Position numbers and translations under genes: made by a program | From: JAWVFM01 sp963841455 | Lineage (GTDB): Bacteria > Actinomycetota > Thermoleophilia > Solirubrobacterales > 70-9 | Assembly (NCBI GenBank): GCA_963841455.1 | Contig: CAWJCU010000002.1 | Span: 124,001 to 188,000 of the forward strand | Length of the DNA: 64,000 nt | Direction: 5' to 3' | Shown here: piece by piece, positions 33,276 through 42,514 of the stretch | How positions within the stretch are numbered: the stretch's first letter is position 1 | Layout of the letters: every line of letters starts with the position of its first letter | Notes under the pieces: generated by a model | What the model saw: the letters and a program-made list of their open reading frames with translations, nothing else | Databases searched by the model: none | Told to the model about the DNA's origin: nothing

Positions 33276-34014
33276 GCCGGAGGGCGGAGAACTCCTCGGC
33301 CACGCGCGCCGCCGAGCCGCCCTCGACGCCGCCGGCCACACGGCCGTCGCGCAGGAAGATGACCCGCGAGGCGGTCGCGGCGGCCGCCGGGTCGTGCGTG
33401 ACGATCACCACCGTCTGGCCCTCGGCGTTGAGCTCGCCGAGCAGGCGAAGGACCTCGCCGCTCGACGTGGAGTCTAGGTTGCCCGTGGGCTCGTCGGCTA
33501 GGACGATCTCCGGCCGGTTGAGCAGCGCGCGGGCGATCGAGACGCGCTGCTGCTCGCCGCCCGAGAGCTCCGAGGGAAGGTGTCCAGCCCGGCTGGAGAG
33601 CCCCACCCGCTCGAGGAGCGCGGCGGCCCGCTGTCTCGTCTCGGCGCTTCGATCACCCGCGATCAGGGCCGGCAGCAGCACGTTCTCCTCGGCGGTGAGC
33701 GGCGTCAGGAGGTTGAAGAACTGGAAGACGAAGCCGATGCGGTCCCGCCGCAGGCGGGTCAGCGCACGCTCGTCCAGCCCGTCGTAGCGCTCGCCCGCGA
33801 GCGCGATCTCGCCGGACGTGGGCGTCTCGAGCGCGCCGAGCAGGTGCAGCAGCGTGCTCTTTCCGGACCCGGACGGGCCCATGATCGCCGTCATCTCGCC
33901 CGCGGACACCTCGACCGAGACGCCGTCCAGGGCCCGAACGGCCGTGTCGCCCGTGCCGAAGACCTTGACGAGGTCGCGCGTGGAGAGGGCGGGACCGCGG
34001 CTCGCCGATTCCAT
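33268..34014 (-). CDS. ABC transporter ATP-binding protein (LolD/MacB type)
   Basis: The ATG at 34014 gives 248 residues: LSTRDLVKVFGTGDTAVRAL, Walker A MGPSGSGKSTLLHLLGALET, Q-loop region RIGFVFQFFNLLTPLTAEEN, signature LSGGEQQRVSIARALLNRPE, Walker B IVLADEPTGNLDS and switch His in VIVTHDPAAAATA. NLDSTSSGEVLRLLGEL is typical for partners of FtsX-like permeases, and the permease follows directly with an 8-bp overlap. A longer frame to 34386 reads into the isomerase gene and is rejected. Together they are an export or membrane-signalling ABC unit. Confidence 0.95.
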   Translation of the reverse strand: MESASRGPALSTRDLVKVFGTGDTAVRALDGVSVEVSAGEMTAIMGPSGSGKSTLLHLLGALETPTSGEIALAGERYDGLDERALTRLRRDRIGFVFQFFNLLTPLTAEENVLLPALIAGDRSAETRQRAAALLERVGLSSRAGHLPSELSGGEQQRVSIARALLNRPEIVLADEPTGNLDSTSSGEVLRLLGELNAEGQTVVIVTHDPAAAATASRVIFLRDGRVAGGVEGGSAARVAEEFSALRHA

Positions 34015-34025
34015 CACGCACCAGG

Positions 34026-35042
34026 CTACTGGCGGCCGAGCTCCTCCTTGAGGCGCTCGATCACCTCGACCGGCTGGGGGTCGACGCCACGGCGCGCGGC
34101 GAGCTGGAGCGAGAGCATGTCGCCCAGCATCACCGTCCACAGCAGGCGCCCGGTACGCGTCTCGCCCTCCGCCTCGATCGTGATCACCTCGCGCGCCTGC
34201 GGGGCGACGAGATCCCCCGTCAGCTCGAACCGCCGGCGGATTCGCGGATGCTGGTCGCGGTCGGTGAGGAAGATCGCCGCGAGCGGCCAGTCCGACCCGC
34301 GCTCCCACCCGACGATCTCGTTGTGATCGGCCTCGGGCAGCTCGTGCGAGAACGCAGGGAGCTTCGCGTTCTCGTTCATCTGGCACTTCCAGCGGTACGC
34401 GACGGGGGCGGTGAGGTCGGCGCCGTAGACCAGCGGGATCGCGCCGTCGAGCTCGGCCGCGAGCTCGCCTGCGCGCTCGACGAGGCCCTCCCGGGCAGCC
34501 TCGATGTGGGCGGCCGAGCTGTCGATCTCGGTGCGGATCGCATCCGCCGCCCCCACGAGCGCCGCCACCTCGGCCGCGACCGTGAACGTGTAGCCGACGG
34601 CCGCGCGCGGCTGGAGACCGGCCGGGAGGCCGATCACCGGCACCCCGTCGGCGCGTGCCTTGTCGGCAAGCTTGCCGCCGGTGGTGGCGACGATTCGCTG
34701 CGCGCCGACCGCCTCAGCGGCCTCGTAGCAGGCGAGGGTCTCCTCGGTGTTTCCCGAGTAGCTCGAGCACAGCACGGCGCGATCCGGCGGCAGCGAGGCG
34801 GGCAGCTCGTAGCCACGCGCCACTTCGAGGGAAGCGACGAGCCTGGAGCCGAAAGCGACCGCCGCGAGGTCGCCGCCGATCGCGGACCCGCCCATCCCGG
34901 CGACAACGAGTCCCGTTGCCCGGAACGGCGTGATCTGCGCGGACTCGACCCGCCACAGCGCGTCGCGAAGATGATCCGGCAACGCAAGCACGTCGTCGAC
35001 CTGCCCGCTGGGGTCGTTCGCGCGAAGGTCTGGTGCGCTCAC
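34026..35042 (-). CDS. Bifunctional phosphoglucose/phosphomannose isomerase
   Basis: The GTG at 35042 overlaps the stop of the upstream nucleotidyltransferase (GTGA) and gives 338 residues. The tandem SIS-domain fold of the PGI/PMI family is visible: VVAGMGGSAIGGDLAAV, CSSYSGNTEETLACYEAAE and IVATTGGKLADKARADG in the first domain, KCQMNENAKLPAFSHELPE with ADHNEIVGWE in the second (catalytic Glu/His). It interconverts fructose-6-phosphate with glucose- and mannose-6-phosphate. Placed between two nucleotidyltransferases and a UDP-sugar dehydrogenase, it should feed sugar-nucleotide synthesis. It is followed by the ABC pair after 11 bp. Confidence 0.93.
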   Translation of the reverse strand: MSAPDLRANDPSGQVDDVLALPDHLRDALWRVESAQITPFRATGLVVAGMGGSAIGGDLAAVAFGSRLVASLEVARGYELPASLPPDRAVLCSSYSGNTEETLACYEAAEAVGAQRIVATTGGKLADKARADGVPVIGLPAGLQPRAAVGYTFTVAAEVAALVGAADAIRTEIDSSAAHIEAAREGLVERAGELAAELDGAIPLVYGADLTAPVAYRWKCQMNENAKLPAFSHELPEADHNEIVGWERGSDWPLAAIFLTDRDQHPRIRRRFELTGDLVAPQAREVITIEAEGETRTGRLLWTVMLGDMLSLQLAARRGVDPQPVEVIERLKEELGRQ

Positions 35043-36133
35043 TGGACCTGGACCTCCTCGCCCGGGGCCACGCGGGCACCGGGCTCGAGCTTTGCATGGG
35101 GGGCGATGTGGGCCCTCTCGCCGACGACGGATCCGGCCGGGACGTGGGCCCCCTCGCCGACCTGTACACCAGAGGCGAGGATCGCCCCGTCGACCTGCGC
35201 GCCGGGCCCGATCGAGCATTCGTGGAGGACCACCGAGTCGCGGACGCTCGCACCCTTGCCCACCTCCGTGCCCCGCCCGATGACGGCCCGCTCGCCGACC
35301 GTCGCGTCGGCATCCAGGTCGGCCCCGTGCTCGATCAGCGCCGGAGCCGCGACGCTCGCGGATTCGGAGACGCGCACGCCCTCCTCGACCAGCAGGCCGT
35401 CGCCGTCGAGGCGGGCGCCGATCTCCGTCTCGACCCGCTTGGTGAGGATGTCCCAGGTCGCCTGGAGATAGCGCTCGGGCGTCCCGATGTCCGTCCAGTA
35501 GCCCTCGAGCCGCCTGCTGTAGAGCCCCTGGCCGACGAGCCGCGGAAATACCTCGCGCTCGATCGAGACCGCCCGGCCCTCCGGAATCAGGTCGAGCACC
35601 GAGCGCTCGAGGACGTACGCGCCGGCGCTGATCTCGTCGGTGTCGACCTCGGCGGGATCGGGCTTCTCGAGGAACTCGAGGATCTCGCCGTCCTCACGGC
35701 GGCGGACCAGCCCGTAGCCGGTCACGTCCACGACCGGGTGGAGCGCGAGCGTCCCGACGGCGTTTCGCTCCTCGTGCTGGCGAATCAGCGCCGTCAGGTC
35801 GAGGTCGGTGAGCACGTCGCCGTTCAGGGTCAGGAAGCGATCGTCGAGGAGTTCGGCAGCGAACTTGATCGGCCCCGCGGTGCCGAGCGGCTCGGGCTCG
35901 GAGAGGTAGCGGATGCGCGGGCCGCCGTCGCCGCCGTCGCCCAGCCGCTCGCGCAGCAGGTCGGCGCGAAAGCCGCAGGCCATGATCACGTCGTCGACGC
36001 CGTGACGCGCCAGCCAGTCGACCATGTAGCGGATGAACGGCCGATCGACGAGGGTCACGGCCGGCTTCGGCTGCGTGAGCGTCAGCGGCCGAAGACGAGT
36101 TCCCTCGCCGCCGACGAGAACGAGCGCCTGCAT
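35039..36133 (-). CDS. NDP-sugar pyrophosphorylase (mannose-1-phosphate guanylyltransferase-like) with LbH domain
   Basis: The 364-residue protein has MQALVLVGGEGTRLRPLTLT followed by QPKPAVTLVDRPFI, LGTAGPIKFAAE, FLTLNGDVLTDLDLTAL and EFLEKPDP, the nucleotidyltransferase core. A left-handed beta-helix forms the C-terminal third: ADATVGERAVIGRGTEV, GKGASVRDSVVLHEC, IGPGAQVDGAILASGVQVG and VGERAHIAPHAKLEPGARV. This layout is the GMPP (ManC/GMPPB-like) type making GDP-mannose from mannose-1-phosphate and GTP, though specificity is inferred. It is between the dehydrogenase (3 bp upstream) and the isomerase, whose start overlaps its stop. Confidence 0.9.
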   Translation of the reverse strand: MQALVLVGGEGTRLRPLTLTQPKPAVTLVDRPFIRYMVDWLARHGVDDVIMACGFRADLLRERLGDGGDGGPRIRYLSEPEPLGTAGPIKFAAELLDDRFLTLNGDVLTDLDLTALIRQHEERNAVGTLALHPVVDVTGYGLVRRREDGEILEFLEKPDPAEVDTDEISAGAYVLERSVLDLIPEGRAVSIEREVFPRLVGQGLYSRRLEGYWTDIGTPERYLQATWDILTKRVETEIGARLDGDGLLVEEGVRVSESASVAAPALIEHGADLDADATVGERAVIGRGTEVGKGASVRDSVVLHECSIGPGAQVDGAILASGVQVGEGAHVPAGSVVGERAHIAPHAKLEPGARVAPGEEVQVQ

Positions 36134-36136
36134 CGC

Positions 36137-37423
36137 CTAGGCGGCGCCGTTGCGGCCGATGCCCTCGTAGGTGAAGCCCGCGGACCGCATCGCCGCCGGG
36201 TCGAGGAAGTTCCGTCCGTCCACGACCAGCGGATTCGCCATCCGGCCCGCGATCTCCTTCCAGTCGAGCTCATGGAACTCCGGCCACTCAGTCACCAGGA
36301 TCGCCGCGTCGGCGCCCTCGAGCGCGGCCTCGGCCGAGTCGCAGAGCTCCACCGCGGGCAGTAATTCGGCGGCGGGGCGCTCGGCGACCGGGTCGTAGCC
36401 GGCGACGTTGGCCCCCTCGCCCTGGAGCCGAGCTGAGAGCACCAGGCTGGACGCTTCGCGCATGTCGTCGGTGTCCGGCTTGAAGGCGAGCCCGAGGAGC
36501 GCGATTCGCCTGCCGACCAGCGAGCCGAGGTGCTTGGTGAGCTTCCCGATGACCCGCCTCTTCTGTAGCTCGTTGACCTCGATCACCGAGTTGAGAAGCT
36601 GGAAGTGGTAGCCGGAGTTGCCGGCGAGCTGCTTGAGCGCGCTCACGTCCTTCGGGAAGCACGAGCCCCCGTAACCGATGCCCGCTCGCAGGAAGCTCGG
36701 CCCGATTCGCTTGTCGAGGCCCATGCCGCGCGCGACCTCGGCGACGTCCGCGCCAACCTCCTCGCAGACGTTCGCGATCTCGTTGATGAACGAGATCTTC
36801 GTCGCCAGGAACGCGTTCGAGGCGAGCTTGATCATCTCGGCCGAGGCCACGTCGGTGCGCACGAGCTCGCCGCCGAGGGGGCCGTAGAGATCCTCCACCG
36901 CGTCTGCGGCCCACTCGTCGCCGGGGTCGGCGCCGATGACCACGCGGTCGGGGTGCATGAAGTCGGCGACAGCGGTGCCCTCCTTCAGGAACTCCGGGCA
37001 GGAGACGTAGGCGAGGCTCGGCCGGTCGCGCCGGATCGCCGCCCCCGTTCCCGATGGGACGGTGCTCTTCATCACGAGCGCGTGCTCGCCGCCCTCGGGG
37101 AGCCTCTCCACCACGGCGCGCACGCGTGAGAGGTCGGCGTCGCCGGAGTACGTCGGGGGGGTGTCGACGCAGCAGAACAGCAGCCGCGCTGCGGCGAGCA
37201 GCTCGTCCATTGACGTCGTGAAGTGCAGACGGTCGCGGTTTCGCTCCAGGAGCTCCTCGATGCCCGGCTCGTGGATCGGAACCGTGCCCGCCCGCAGCGC
37301 CTCGACCTTCGCCACGTCGATGTCGAGCGCCACGACGTCGCGCCCGAGGTCCGCGAAGCATGACGCGGTGACGAGTCCGACCCAGCCCACCCCGACGACG
37401 CCGACGGCGTTTCCCTCAGCCAT
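36137..37423 (-). CDS. UDP-glucose/GDP-mannose 6-dehydrogenase family enzyme
   Basis: The 428-residue protein has the NAD motif VGVVGVGWVGLVTASCFADL, the central VMKSTVPSGTGAA, CPEFLKEGTAVADFMHPDR, KLASNAFLATKISFINEI, catalytic Cys in GIGYGGSCFPKDVSAL, and the C-terminal NAD/sugar domain LLGLAFKPDTDDMREASS. These mark UDP-glucose 6-dehydrogenase or a close relative, making UDP-glucuronate (or GDP-mannuronate) for surface polysaccharides. Context favours wall-polymer synthesis: LCP ligase upstream by 9 bp, nucleotidyltransferase and PGI/PMI downstream. Confidence 0.94.
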   Translation of the reverse strand: MAEGNAVGVVGVGWVGLVTASCFADLGRDVVALDIDVAKVEALRAGTVPIHEPGIEELLERNRDRLHFTTSMDELLAAARLLFCCVDTPPTYSGDADLSRVRAVVERLPEGGEHALVMKSTVPSGTGAAIRRDRPSLAYVSCPEFLKEGTAVADFMHPDRVVIGADPGDEWAADAVEDLYGPLGGELVRTDVASAEMIKLASNAFLATKISFINEIANVCEEVGADVAEVARGMGLDKRIGPSFLRAGIGYGGSCFPKDVSALKQLAGNSGYHFQLLNSVIEVNELQKRRVIGKLTKHLGSLVGRRIALLGLAFKPDTDDMREASSLVLSARLQGEGANVAGYDPVAERPAAELLPAVELCDSAEAALEGADAAILVTEWPEFHELDWKEIAGRMANPLVVDGRNFLDPAAMRSAGFTYEGIGRNGAA

Positions 37424-37432
37424 GCGGATCGC

Positions 37433-39532
37433 CTAGCCCTTCGAGTTGCGCATCGCCTCAGCCATGCCCACCATCTGGCCCGGCGTCAGCGTCTCGAGGA
37501 GGTCGTTGTCGACCCAGTAGGAGCCCTTGTCCGTCTTCCATCCGACGAGGCGGAGCCGGCCGCTGTCCCAGAACATCTCGTAGGTGTCGCCGTTGATGGT
37601 CTGGGTGTTGGTCGGGTTGTCGAGGATCGGCGCGTCGCGCCAGTTGGTCCCGGTGAAGTCGTAGTATGCGGTGTAGCCGTATCCGTTGGTGCCGGCGGGG
37701 ATCTCGGCGACGAAGGTGTAGCCGTCATAGATCGCGTCGCCCGGACCGTCGATCCGGTAGGAGTCCGAGTCGTCGGTCAGCAGCGACCCGGGGATGAGCT
37801 TCGTCGGGTAGCGGATCGGGACCTTCCCCTCGCGGCGCCACCGCGCATCGGAGAGCTTCGCCGCGTACTGCTGGCCGGAGCTCGTCGAGTCCGTGAACGC
37901 CGCTCCAGACGGCGACGTCGCGGAGCGCCCCCCCGCTCCGGGGGAGCCTCCCGTGTTATTCGCGGACTTGCCGGAGGATGAGCCACCACCGCCCGTCTCC
38001 GCCGTCGTGGACACCGGCTTTGCCCCGCCCCCGTTGCCCGGACCCAGCGTGCCTGACGGCGCCGAGTTCGAGTCGCCGAGAAAGTCACGGACCGCGGCGT
38101 GAATCGCCGTCTTGTGCGCGGTCACGTATGGGTCGGTCGGCGAGCCGATGACCGCCGGGAAGTGGATCTGCGTCACCGGCGCGCCGCCCGCCGCGGCGAT
38201 GAGCTTTGCGAGGCTCAGGAGGGTCGGGAAGTCCTTGAGAGTGGGGTCCGTGCTCGTGTACTTGGCGACGATGCGCGTGAGCGAGTTGAAGTCGTTGAGG
38301 ATCTTCGTCGCCGGCACCTGCCGGCGCGCCTCACGCAGGAAGGCCTGCTGGCGGGCGGAGCGGACGAGGTCGTTGTCGTCATGGCGATAGCGCACGAACT
38401 GGAGGGCGTTGTAGCCGCACATGCGCTGGTACCCGGCATGGATGTTGATCTCCGCGTACTGGTCGAACACGGAGAGGCCGGCGTTCGAGTGGAAGTAGTG
38501 ATGGTCGACGTCGAAGTACACGCAACCGATCGAGTTGACCGCGTCCGCGAAGCCGGTGAAGTCGACGTTCACGACGTGGTTGATCTGCAGGCCGGTCAGC
38601 TGCTTCACGACCTTCGTCGTGAGCGCGGGCCCGCCGAAGGTGTAGGCGGCGTTCATCTTCCAGGGGCCGCCGTGGCCCGGGATGTCGTCGATCCTCAGGT
38701 CGCGCGGGATCGACATCATCCGGATGCCGTCGCCGGTGACGCGCAGGAGGATGGTGGTGTCGGAGCGGCCCTTGTCGCCCTCGTTCGGCCGCTTGTCCGC
38801 GCCGAGCAACAGGATCGTCTGTGGCCCCGCCGTCGGGCCGGCGAGCAGGTGCTGCACGCCCCTGATGCCGCCGAGGCGCGCGGCGAAGTCGTAGCCGAAC
38901 ACGAGCGTCGCCACCGCAGTCGCCGTGGCGGCGGCGACCACGATCACCACCGAGGCGGTGAGGAAGCGCAGCCAAAGACGACGCTTGGGCGGCTCGCCGA
39001 CCCCGCCCGGCGAAGCCGGCGGTGGCGGCCCGCCCGGAGGCGACGGCTTCGGCGCGGCTGGCTTCTCGGCCGCAGGGGCGGGCGCCTTCGGTGCCGCCGC
39101 CGGAGGCTGTGTCGCGCCGTCCGGCGGCTGGGGCTTCGCGGGAGCGGGCGCCGTTGCGGGAGGCGGCGCCTCCTGCGCCGGGGGCTCCGCCGCTGCGGCA
39201 GCGGTGGCCGCCGCGACGCGCTGGTCGGTCTTGGTCGCGTGCGCCTCGCTGCGAGCGCGGAGCCCGGCGTGCGCCGCCTCTTGAGCCTCCTCGCGATCGG
39301 CGAGAGTGAGGGTGTCGGTCTCGATCGTCTCACCGTGAGCGGGTGCGCTCCCGCCGGGCGCCGGGGGGAGGGCGGCCTCGATCTCCTCCTCGAGCGCCGG
39401 CTCGGAAGCCTCGGCCTCGCGGTCGGACTGCTGGCGGCGCCCGGCGTAGGTGGCTGGGGGCGGGGGCGGCGGCTGCCCCTCGTGGCTCCCGTCGCCACCC
39501 TGGGGCGGCGTTGCGCCCTCGTCGGGGCTCAT
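37433..39532 (-). CDS. LytR-CpsA-Psr (LCP) family protein with extra C-terminal domain
   Basis: The 699-residue protein has three parts. Residues 1-185 are cytosolic and Ala/Pro-rich (long PPPPPP and PAAAPKAPAP runs), with no fold. A helix at about 188-211 (LRFLTASVVIVVAAATATAV) crosses the membrane. The LCP domain runs about 238-480: TILLLGADKRP, GRSDTTILLRV, MSIPRDLRIDDIP and FVRYRHDDNDLVRSARQQ with the lipid-phosphate-binding Arg residues. LCP enzymes attach wall polymers to peptidoglycan. After a Gly/Ser/Thr linker (about 500-565) comes a C-terminal domain rich in Tyr and Asp (SYRIDGPGDAIYDGYTFV, GYTAYYDFTGTNWRDAP) that I cannot name. Start overlaps the M20 peptidase stop (ATGA). Confidence 0.9.
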   Translation of the reverse strand: MSPDEGATPPQGGDGSHEGQPPPPPPATYAGRRQQSDREAEASEPALEEEIEAALPPAPGGSAPAHGETIETDTLTLADREEAQEAAHAGLRARSEAHATKTDQRVAAATAAAAAEPPAQEAPPPATAPAPAKPQPPDGATQPPAAAPKAPAPAAEKPAAPKPSPPGGPPPPASPGGVGEPPKRRLWLRFLTASVVIVVAAATATAVATLVFGYDFAARLGGIRGVQHLLAGPTAGPQTILLLGADKRPNEGDKGRSDTTILLRVTGDGIRMMSIPRDLRIDDIPGHGGPWKMNAAYTFGGPALTTKVVKQLTGLQINHVVNVDFTGFADAVNSIGCVYFDVDHHYFHSNAGLSVFDQYAEINIHAGYQRMCGYNALQFVRYRHDDNDLVRSARQQAFLREARRQVPATKILNDFNSLTRIVAKYTSTDPTLKDFPTLLSLAKLIAAAGGAPVTQIHFPAVIGSPTDPYVTAHKTAIHAAVRDFLGDSNSAPSGTLGPGNGGGAKPVSTTAETGGGGSSSGKSANNTGGSPGAGGRSATSPSGAAFTDSTSSGQQYAAKLSDARWRREGKVPIRYPTKLIPGSLLTDDSDSYRIDGPGDAIYDGYTFVAEIPAGTNGYGYTAYYDFTGTNWRDAPILDNPTNTQTINGDTYEMFWDSGRLRLVGWKTDKGSYWVDNDLLETLTPGQMVGMAEAMRNSKG

Positions 39533-40623
39533 GAGGGGCTTCCGTCGTCAGCGTGGCTGGGAACGCTCCTCACGAAGCTCGAGATGGCCTGCCTGTAGCT
39601 CGACAGCGAGGAAACCGAGACCCACTCCTCCGGGCCGTGGTGCCCGCCGCCGAGAGGACCGAACTCGACCGCCGGGATGCCCGCGCGAAGGAACGAAACC
39701 GCGTCGGATGCGCCGTCCCGGCCAACTCCGCGAACTCCCGCGTGGAACGGAGCGGCGGCGTCACACAGCGCCCGGACGAATGCCGACTCAGGGTCAACCT
39801 GCGCCGGAGGCCTGGTGAAGGTCGACACCACGTCCACCCCGTCGACGCCGGACACCTCGGACAGGATCGCGCTGGGCTCCTGATCGGGCAGGTAGCGCAC
39901 GTCGACGTCGATGACACACCTGTCAGGCACCTTGTTGAGGGCGTCTCCGCCCAAGATCCGGCCGAGGTTGATCGACGGCCGATCGAACAGCTCCGAGCTC
40001 TGCTCCGCAAACGGTAGCGATTCGATCTCGCGGAAAACCTCGATCGCGCGGAGGATCGCGTTCTCCCCCAGCCACGGCGTGGCGCCATGTGCGGCCCGGC
40101 CCTCGACCAGGATCCGCATCGCGAAAACGCCCTTCGCGGCGACGCCCACGTACATGTCGGTCGGCTCCCCGGTGATCGCGAAGTCGCCCACGAAGCCCTG
40201 CTGGACCAGAAGCTCCCCGCCACGATCGGACTCCTCCTCGGATTCCTCGTCGGGAACGATGCCGAGACGAACCCGCACCTCATCCTGGTCGCGCAGGTCG
40301 GTGAGCACCAGCATGAGCGAGGCCAGGGCCCCCTTCATGTCATAGGCGCCGCGAGCGAAGAGTTTGTCGCCGTCGAGCCGCGGCTCGAACTGCTCGGCGT
40401 GACCAGGTACGACGTCGAGGTGTCCGTGGAGGAGGACGGTGTGGGGCGCCTCGGGAGGGCCGACATCGGCCACCAAGACCGGCAGCCCGCGGATCTCGAG
40501 CTCGTGAGTGGTGATCTCCCGCGCCTCGAGCCAGCCCTGAACGAACCCAGCACAGTTGCGGATGCCCTCGTCGTTCGAGCTGTCGTAGGCGACGAGCTTC
40601 TCGGTCAGCAGGCGTTCGTCCAT
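39529..40623 (-). CDS. M20 family metallopeptidase (DapE/ArgE-like)
   Basis: The 364-residue protein has the two-zinc M20 signatures: LLHGHLDVVPGH (His and Asp), FARGAYDMKGALAS (bridging Asp), GIVPDEESEEESDRGG (catalytic Glu and ligand Glu), an ITGEPTDMYVG strand, and the C-terminal GPLGGGHHGPEEWV (His). The central dimerisation domain includes GRAAHGATPW. Members remove acyl groups from amino acids (succinyl-diaminopimelate, N-acetylornithine, others); specificity cannot be told. It lies between the ATP synthase genes and the wall-polymer genes, 32 bp after atpC, overlapping the LCP gene by 4 bp. Confidence 0.9.
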   Translation of the reverse strand: MDERLLTEKLVAYDSSNDEGIRNCAGFVQGWLEAREITTHELEIRGLPVLVADVGPPEAPHTVLLHGHLDVVPGHAEQFEPRLDGDKLFARGAYDMKGALASLMLVLTDLRDQDEVRVRLGIVPDEESEEESDRGGELLVQQGFVGDFAITGEPTDMYVGVAAKGVFAMRILVEGRAAHGATPWLGENAILRAIEVFREIESLPFAEQSSELFDRPSINLGRILGGDALNKVPDRCVIDVDVRYLPDQEPSAILSEVSGVDGVDVVSTFTRPPAQVDPESAFVRALCDAAAPFHAGVRGVGRDGASDAVSFLRAGIPAVEFGPLGGGHHGPEEWVSVSSLSSYRQAISSFVRSVPSHADDGSPS

Positions 40624-40655
40624 GCGCCCAAGCGTATTGCGGCAGTGTCCCCGCG

Positions 40656-41069
40656 CTAGCGGTTCTCGGCGATTCCGATGAATGCCTTGGCGCGCGCCAG
40701 GTCCTGCTCGGCCTGCTGCCGGGCCTCGGAGTCCGTGTCCGCCTCCTTCAGCCGCTGCTCGGCCTCGGAAAGGCGCTCGTTGAGGTCGCTCACGTCGAGC
40801 GAGTCGATCTCGATGGCCTCCGCGATCAGCACCCGCGCCTCATTCGCGAAGACCTCGAGCCAGCCGTGACCCTGCGCATAGCGAATCGTCTCGCTGTCGG
40901 AGACGTGCAGCCGAAGCTCGGCCGGGACAAGGCGGGCGAGCATCGGCGCATGGTGGGCGAGGATTCCGACCTCGCCGACGCCGGTCCGGGTGGAGACCTG
41001 CTCGACCTCCCCGTCGTAGACCTCCCCCTCGGGGGTCAGGACCTGGGCGTGGAACGCTGGATGCGCCAA
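40656..41069 (-). CDS. atpC: ATP synthase epsilon subunit
   Basis: The 137-residue protein starts AHPAFHAQVLTPEGEVYDGE with VEQVSTRTGVGEVGILAHHA and PMLARLVP, the N-terminal beta-sandwich, and ends in two helices (SLDVSDLNERLSEAEQRLKE, QAEQDLARAKAFIGIAENR). It belongs to the central stalk of the F1 motor and regulates ATPase activity. It is the last F1 gene, 11 bp after atpD. Length is normal for the family. Confidence 0.95.
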   Translation of the reverse strand: MAHPAFHAQVLTPEGEVYDGEVEQVSTRTGVGEVGILAHHAPMLARLVPAELRLHVSDSETIRYAQGHGWLEVFANEARVLIAEAIEIDSLDVSDLNERLSEAEQRLKEADTDSEARQQAEQDLARAKAFIGIAENR

Positions 41070-41080
41070 GTCGACCGCGC

Positions 41081-42496
41081 CTAGCTCTTGCGGGCGTCCT
41101 CGACGACCTGGTCGATCGTGCCCTTCATGTAGAACGCGCTCTCGGGCAGCTCGTCGTGCTTGCCGTCGAGGATCTCGCGGAACCCGCGCACGGTCTCATC
41201 GACCGGCACGTAGACGCCCTCGCGGCCCGTGAATGCCTCCGCGACGAAGAACGGCTGTGAGAGGAAGCGCTCGATCTTCCGGGCCCTGGCGACGACGACG
41301 CGGTCCTCGTCGGAGAGCTCGTCGATCCCGAGGATGGCGATGATGTCCTGGAGCTCCTTGTAGCGCTGGAGCACTTCCTGGACCTCGGTCGCGGTGTTGT
41401 AATGCTCGTCGCCGAGGATCTCGGGCTTGAGAATCGTCGAGGTCGAGTCCAGCGGGTCCACGGCGGGGTAGATCCCTTTCTCGGAGATCTGCCGGGAGAG
41501 CGTCGTCGTCGCGTTCAGGTGCGCGAATACCGACGCCGGCGCCGGGTCGGTGAGGTCGTCGGCCGGCACGTAGATCGCCTGCACCGAGGTCACCGATCCG
41601 CGCGAGGTCGACGCGATCCGCTCCTGCAGTCCGCCCATCTCGGTCTCGAGGGTGGGCTGATAGCCGACCGCCGAGGGCATGCGGCCGAGGAGCGCCGAGA
41701 CCTCGGAGCCGGCCTGGACGAACCGGAAGATGTTGTCGATGAACAGCAGCACGTCCTGGCCACCGGACTCGCGGAAGTACTCGGCCATGGTGAGGCCGGA
41801 GAGAGCGACCCGCAGGCGCGCGCCCGGCGGCTCGTTCATCTGCCCGAAGACGAGCATGGTCTTCTCGATCACGCCGGATTCCTTCATCTCGAGCCAGAGG
41901 TCGTTGCCCTCGCGCGAGCGCTCGCCGACGCCACAGAAGGCCGACAGGCCCTCGTGCTCCTCGGCGATGTTGCGGATCAGCTCCTGGATGAGAACCGTCT
42001 TGCCGACGCCGGCGCCGCCGAAGAGGCCGACCTTGCCTCCCTTGGCGTACGGGGCGAGCAGATCGACGACCTTGATGCCCGTCACCAGGATCTCCTGCGC
42101 CGGGCTCAGGTCCTCGGCGTTAGGCGCAGGGCGGTGGATCGGCCAGCGCTCGTCGCCCTTCACCGGTCCGCCCTCGTCGATCGGATCGCCGAGCAGGTTG
42201 AAGATGCGGCCAAGGGTCTCGTTGCCGACCGGCACCGTGATCGGCCCGCCCGTGTCGACCACCGCGTGGCCGCGCTGAAGCCCGTCCGTCGCGTCCATGG
42301 CCACGGCGCGGACGCGGTCGTCGCCCAGGTGCTGCTGGACCTCGCAGACGAGATTCATCTCCGGGCGGTCCCCGGCTGGGGGCATCGCGATCTCGAGAGC
42401 GTGGTAGATCTCCGGCAGCTTGTCGGGGAAGAAGGCGTCGACGACGACGCCCGTGACCTGCTCGACCGTTCCGACGTTTCCGTTGCCCTCAGCCAT
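41081..42496 (-). CDS. atpD: ATP synthase beta subunit
   Basis: The 471-residue catalytic subunit is complete: GTVEQVTGVVVDAFFP, Walker A GLFGGAGVGKTVLIQELI, FCGVGERSREGNDLW, Walker B QDVLLFIDNIFRFVQAGSEV, and the beta-specific SALLGRMPSAVGYQPTL. The DELSEED loop reads IDELSDEDRV. It binds and turns over ATP at the alpha/beta interface. It follows atpG by 18 bp and precedes atpC by 11 bp. Nothing unusual in length or motifs. Confidence 0.98.
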   Translation of the reverse strand: MAEGNGNVGTVEQVTGVVVDAFFPDKLPEIYHALEIAMPPAGDRPEMNLVCEVQQHLGDDRVRAVAMDATDGLQRGHAVVDTGGPITVPVGNETLGRIFNLLGDPIDEGGPVKGDERWPIHRPAPNAEDLSPAQEILVTGIKVVDLLAPYAKGGKVGLFGGAGVGKTVLIQELIRNIAEEHEGLSAFCGVGERSREGNDLWLEMKESGVIEKTMLVFGQMNEPPGARLRVALSGLTMAEYFRESGGQDVLLFIDNIFRFVQAGSEVSALLGRMPSAVGYQPTLETEMGGLQERIASTSRGSVTSVQAIYVPADDLTDPAPASVFAHLNATTTLSRQISEKGIYPAVDPLDSTSTILKPEILGDEHYNTATEVQEVLQRYKELQDIIAILGIDELSDEDRVVVARARKIERFLSQPFFVAEAFTGREGVYVPVDETVRGFREILDGKHDELPESAFYMKGTIDQVVEDARKS

Positions 42497-42514
42497 TCTT
42501 CTCCGTTCTAGCTA

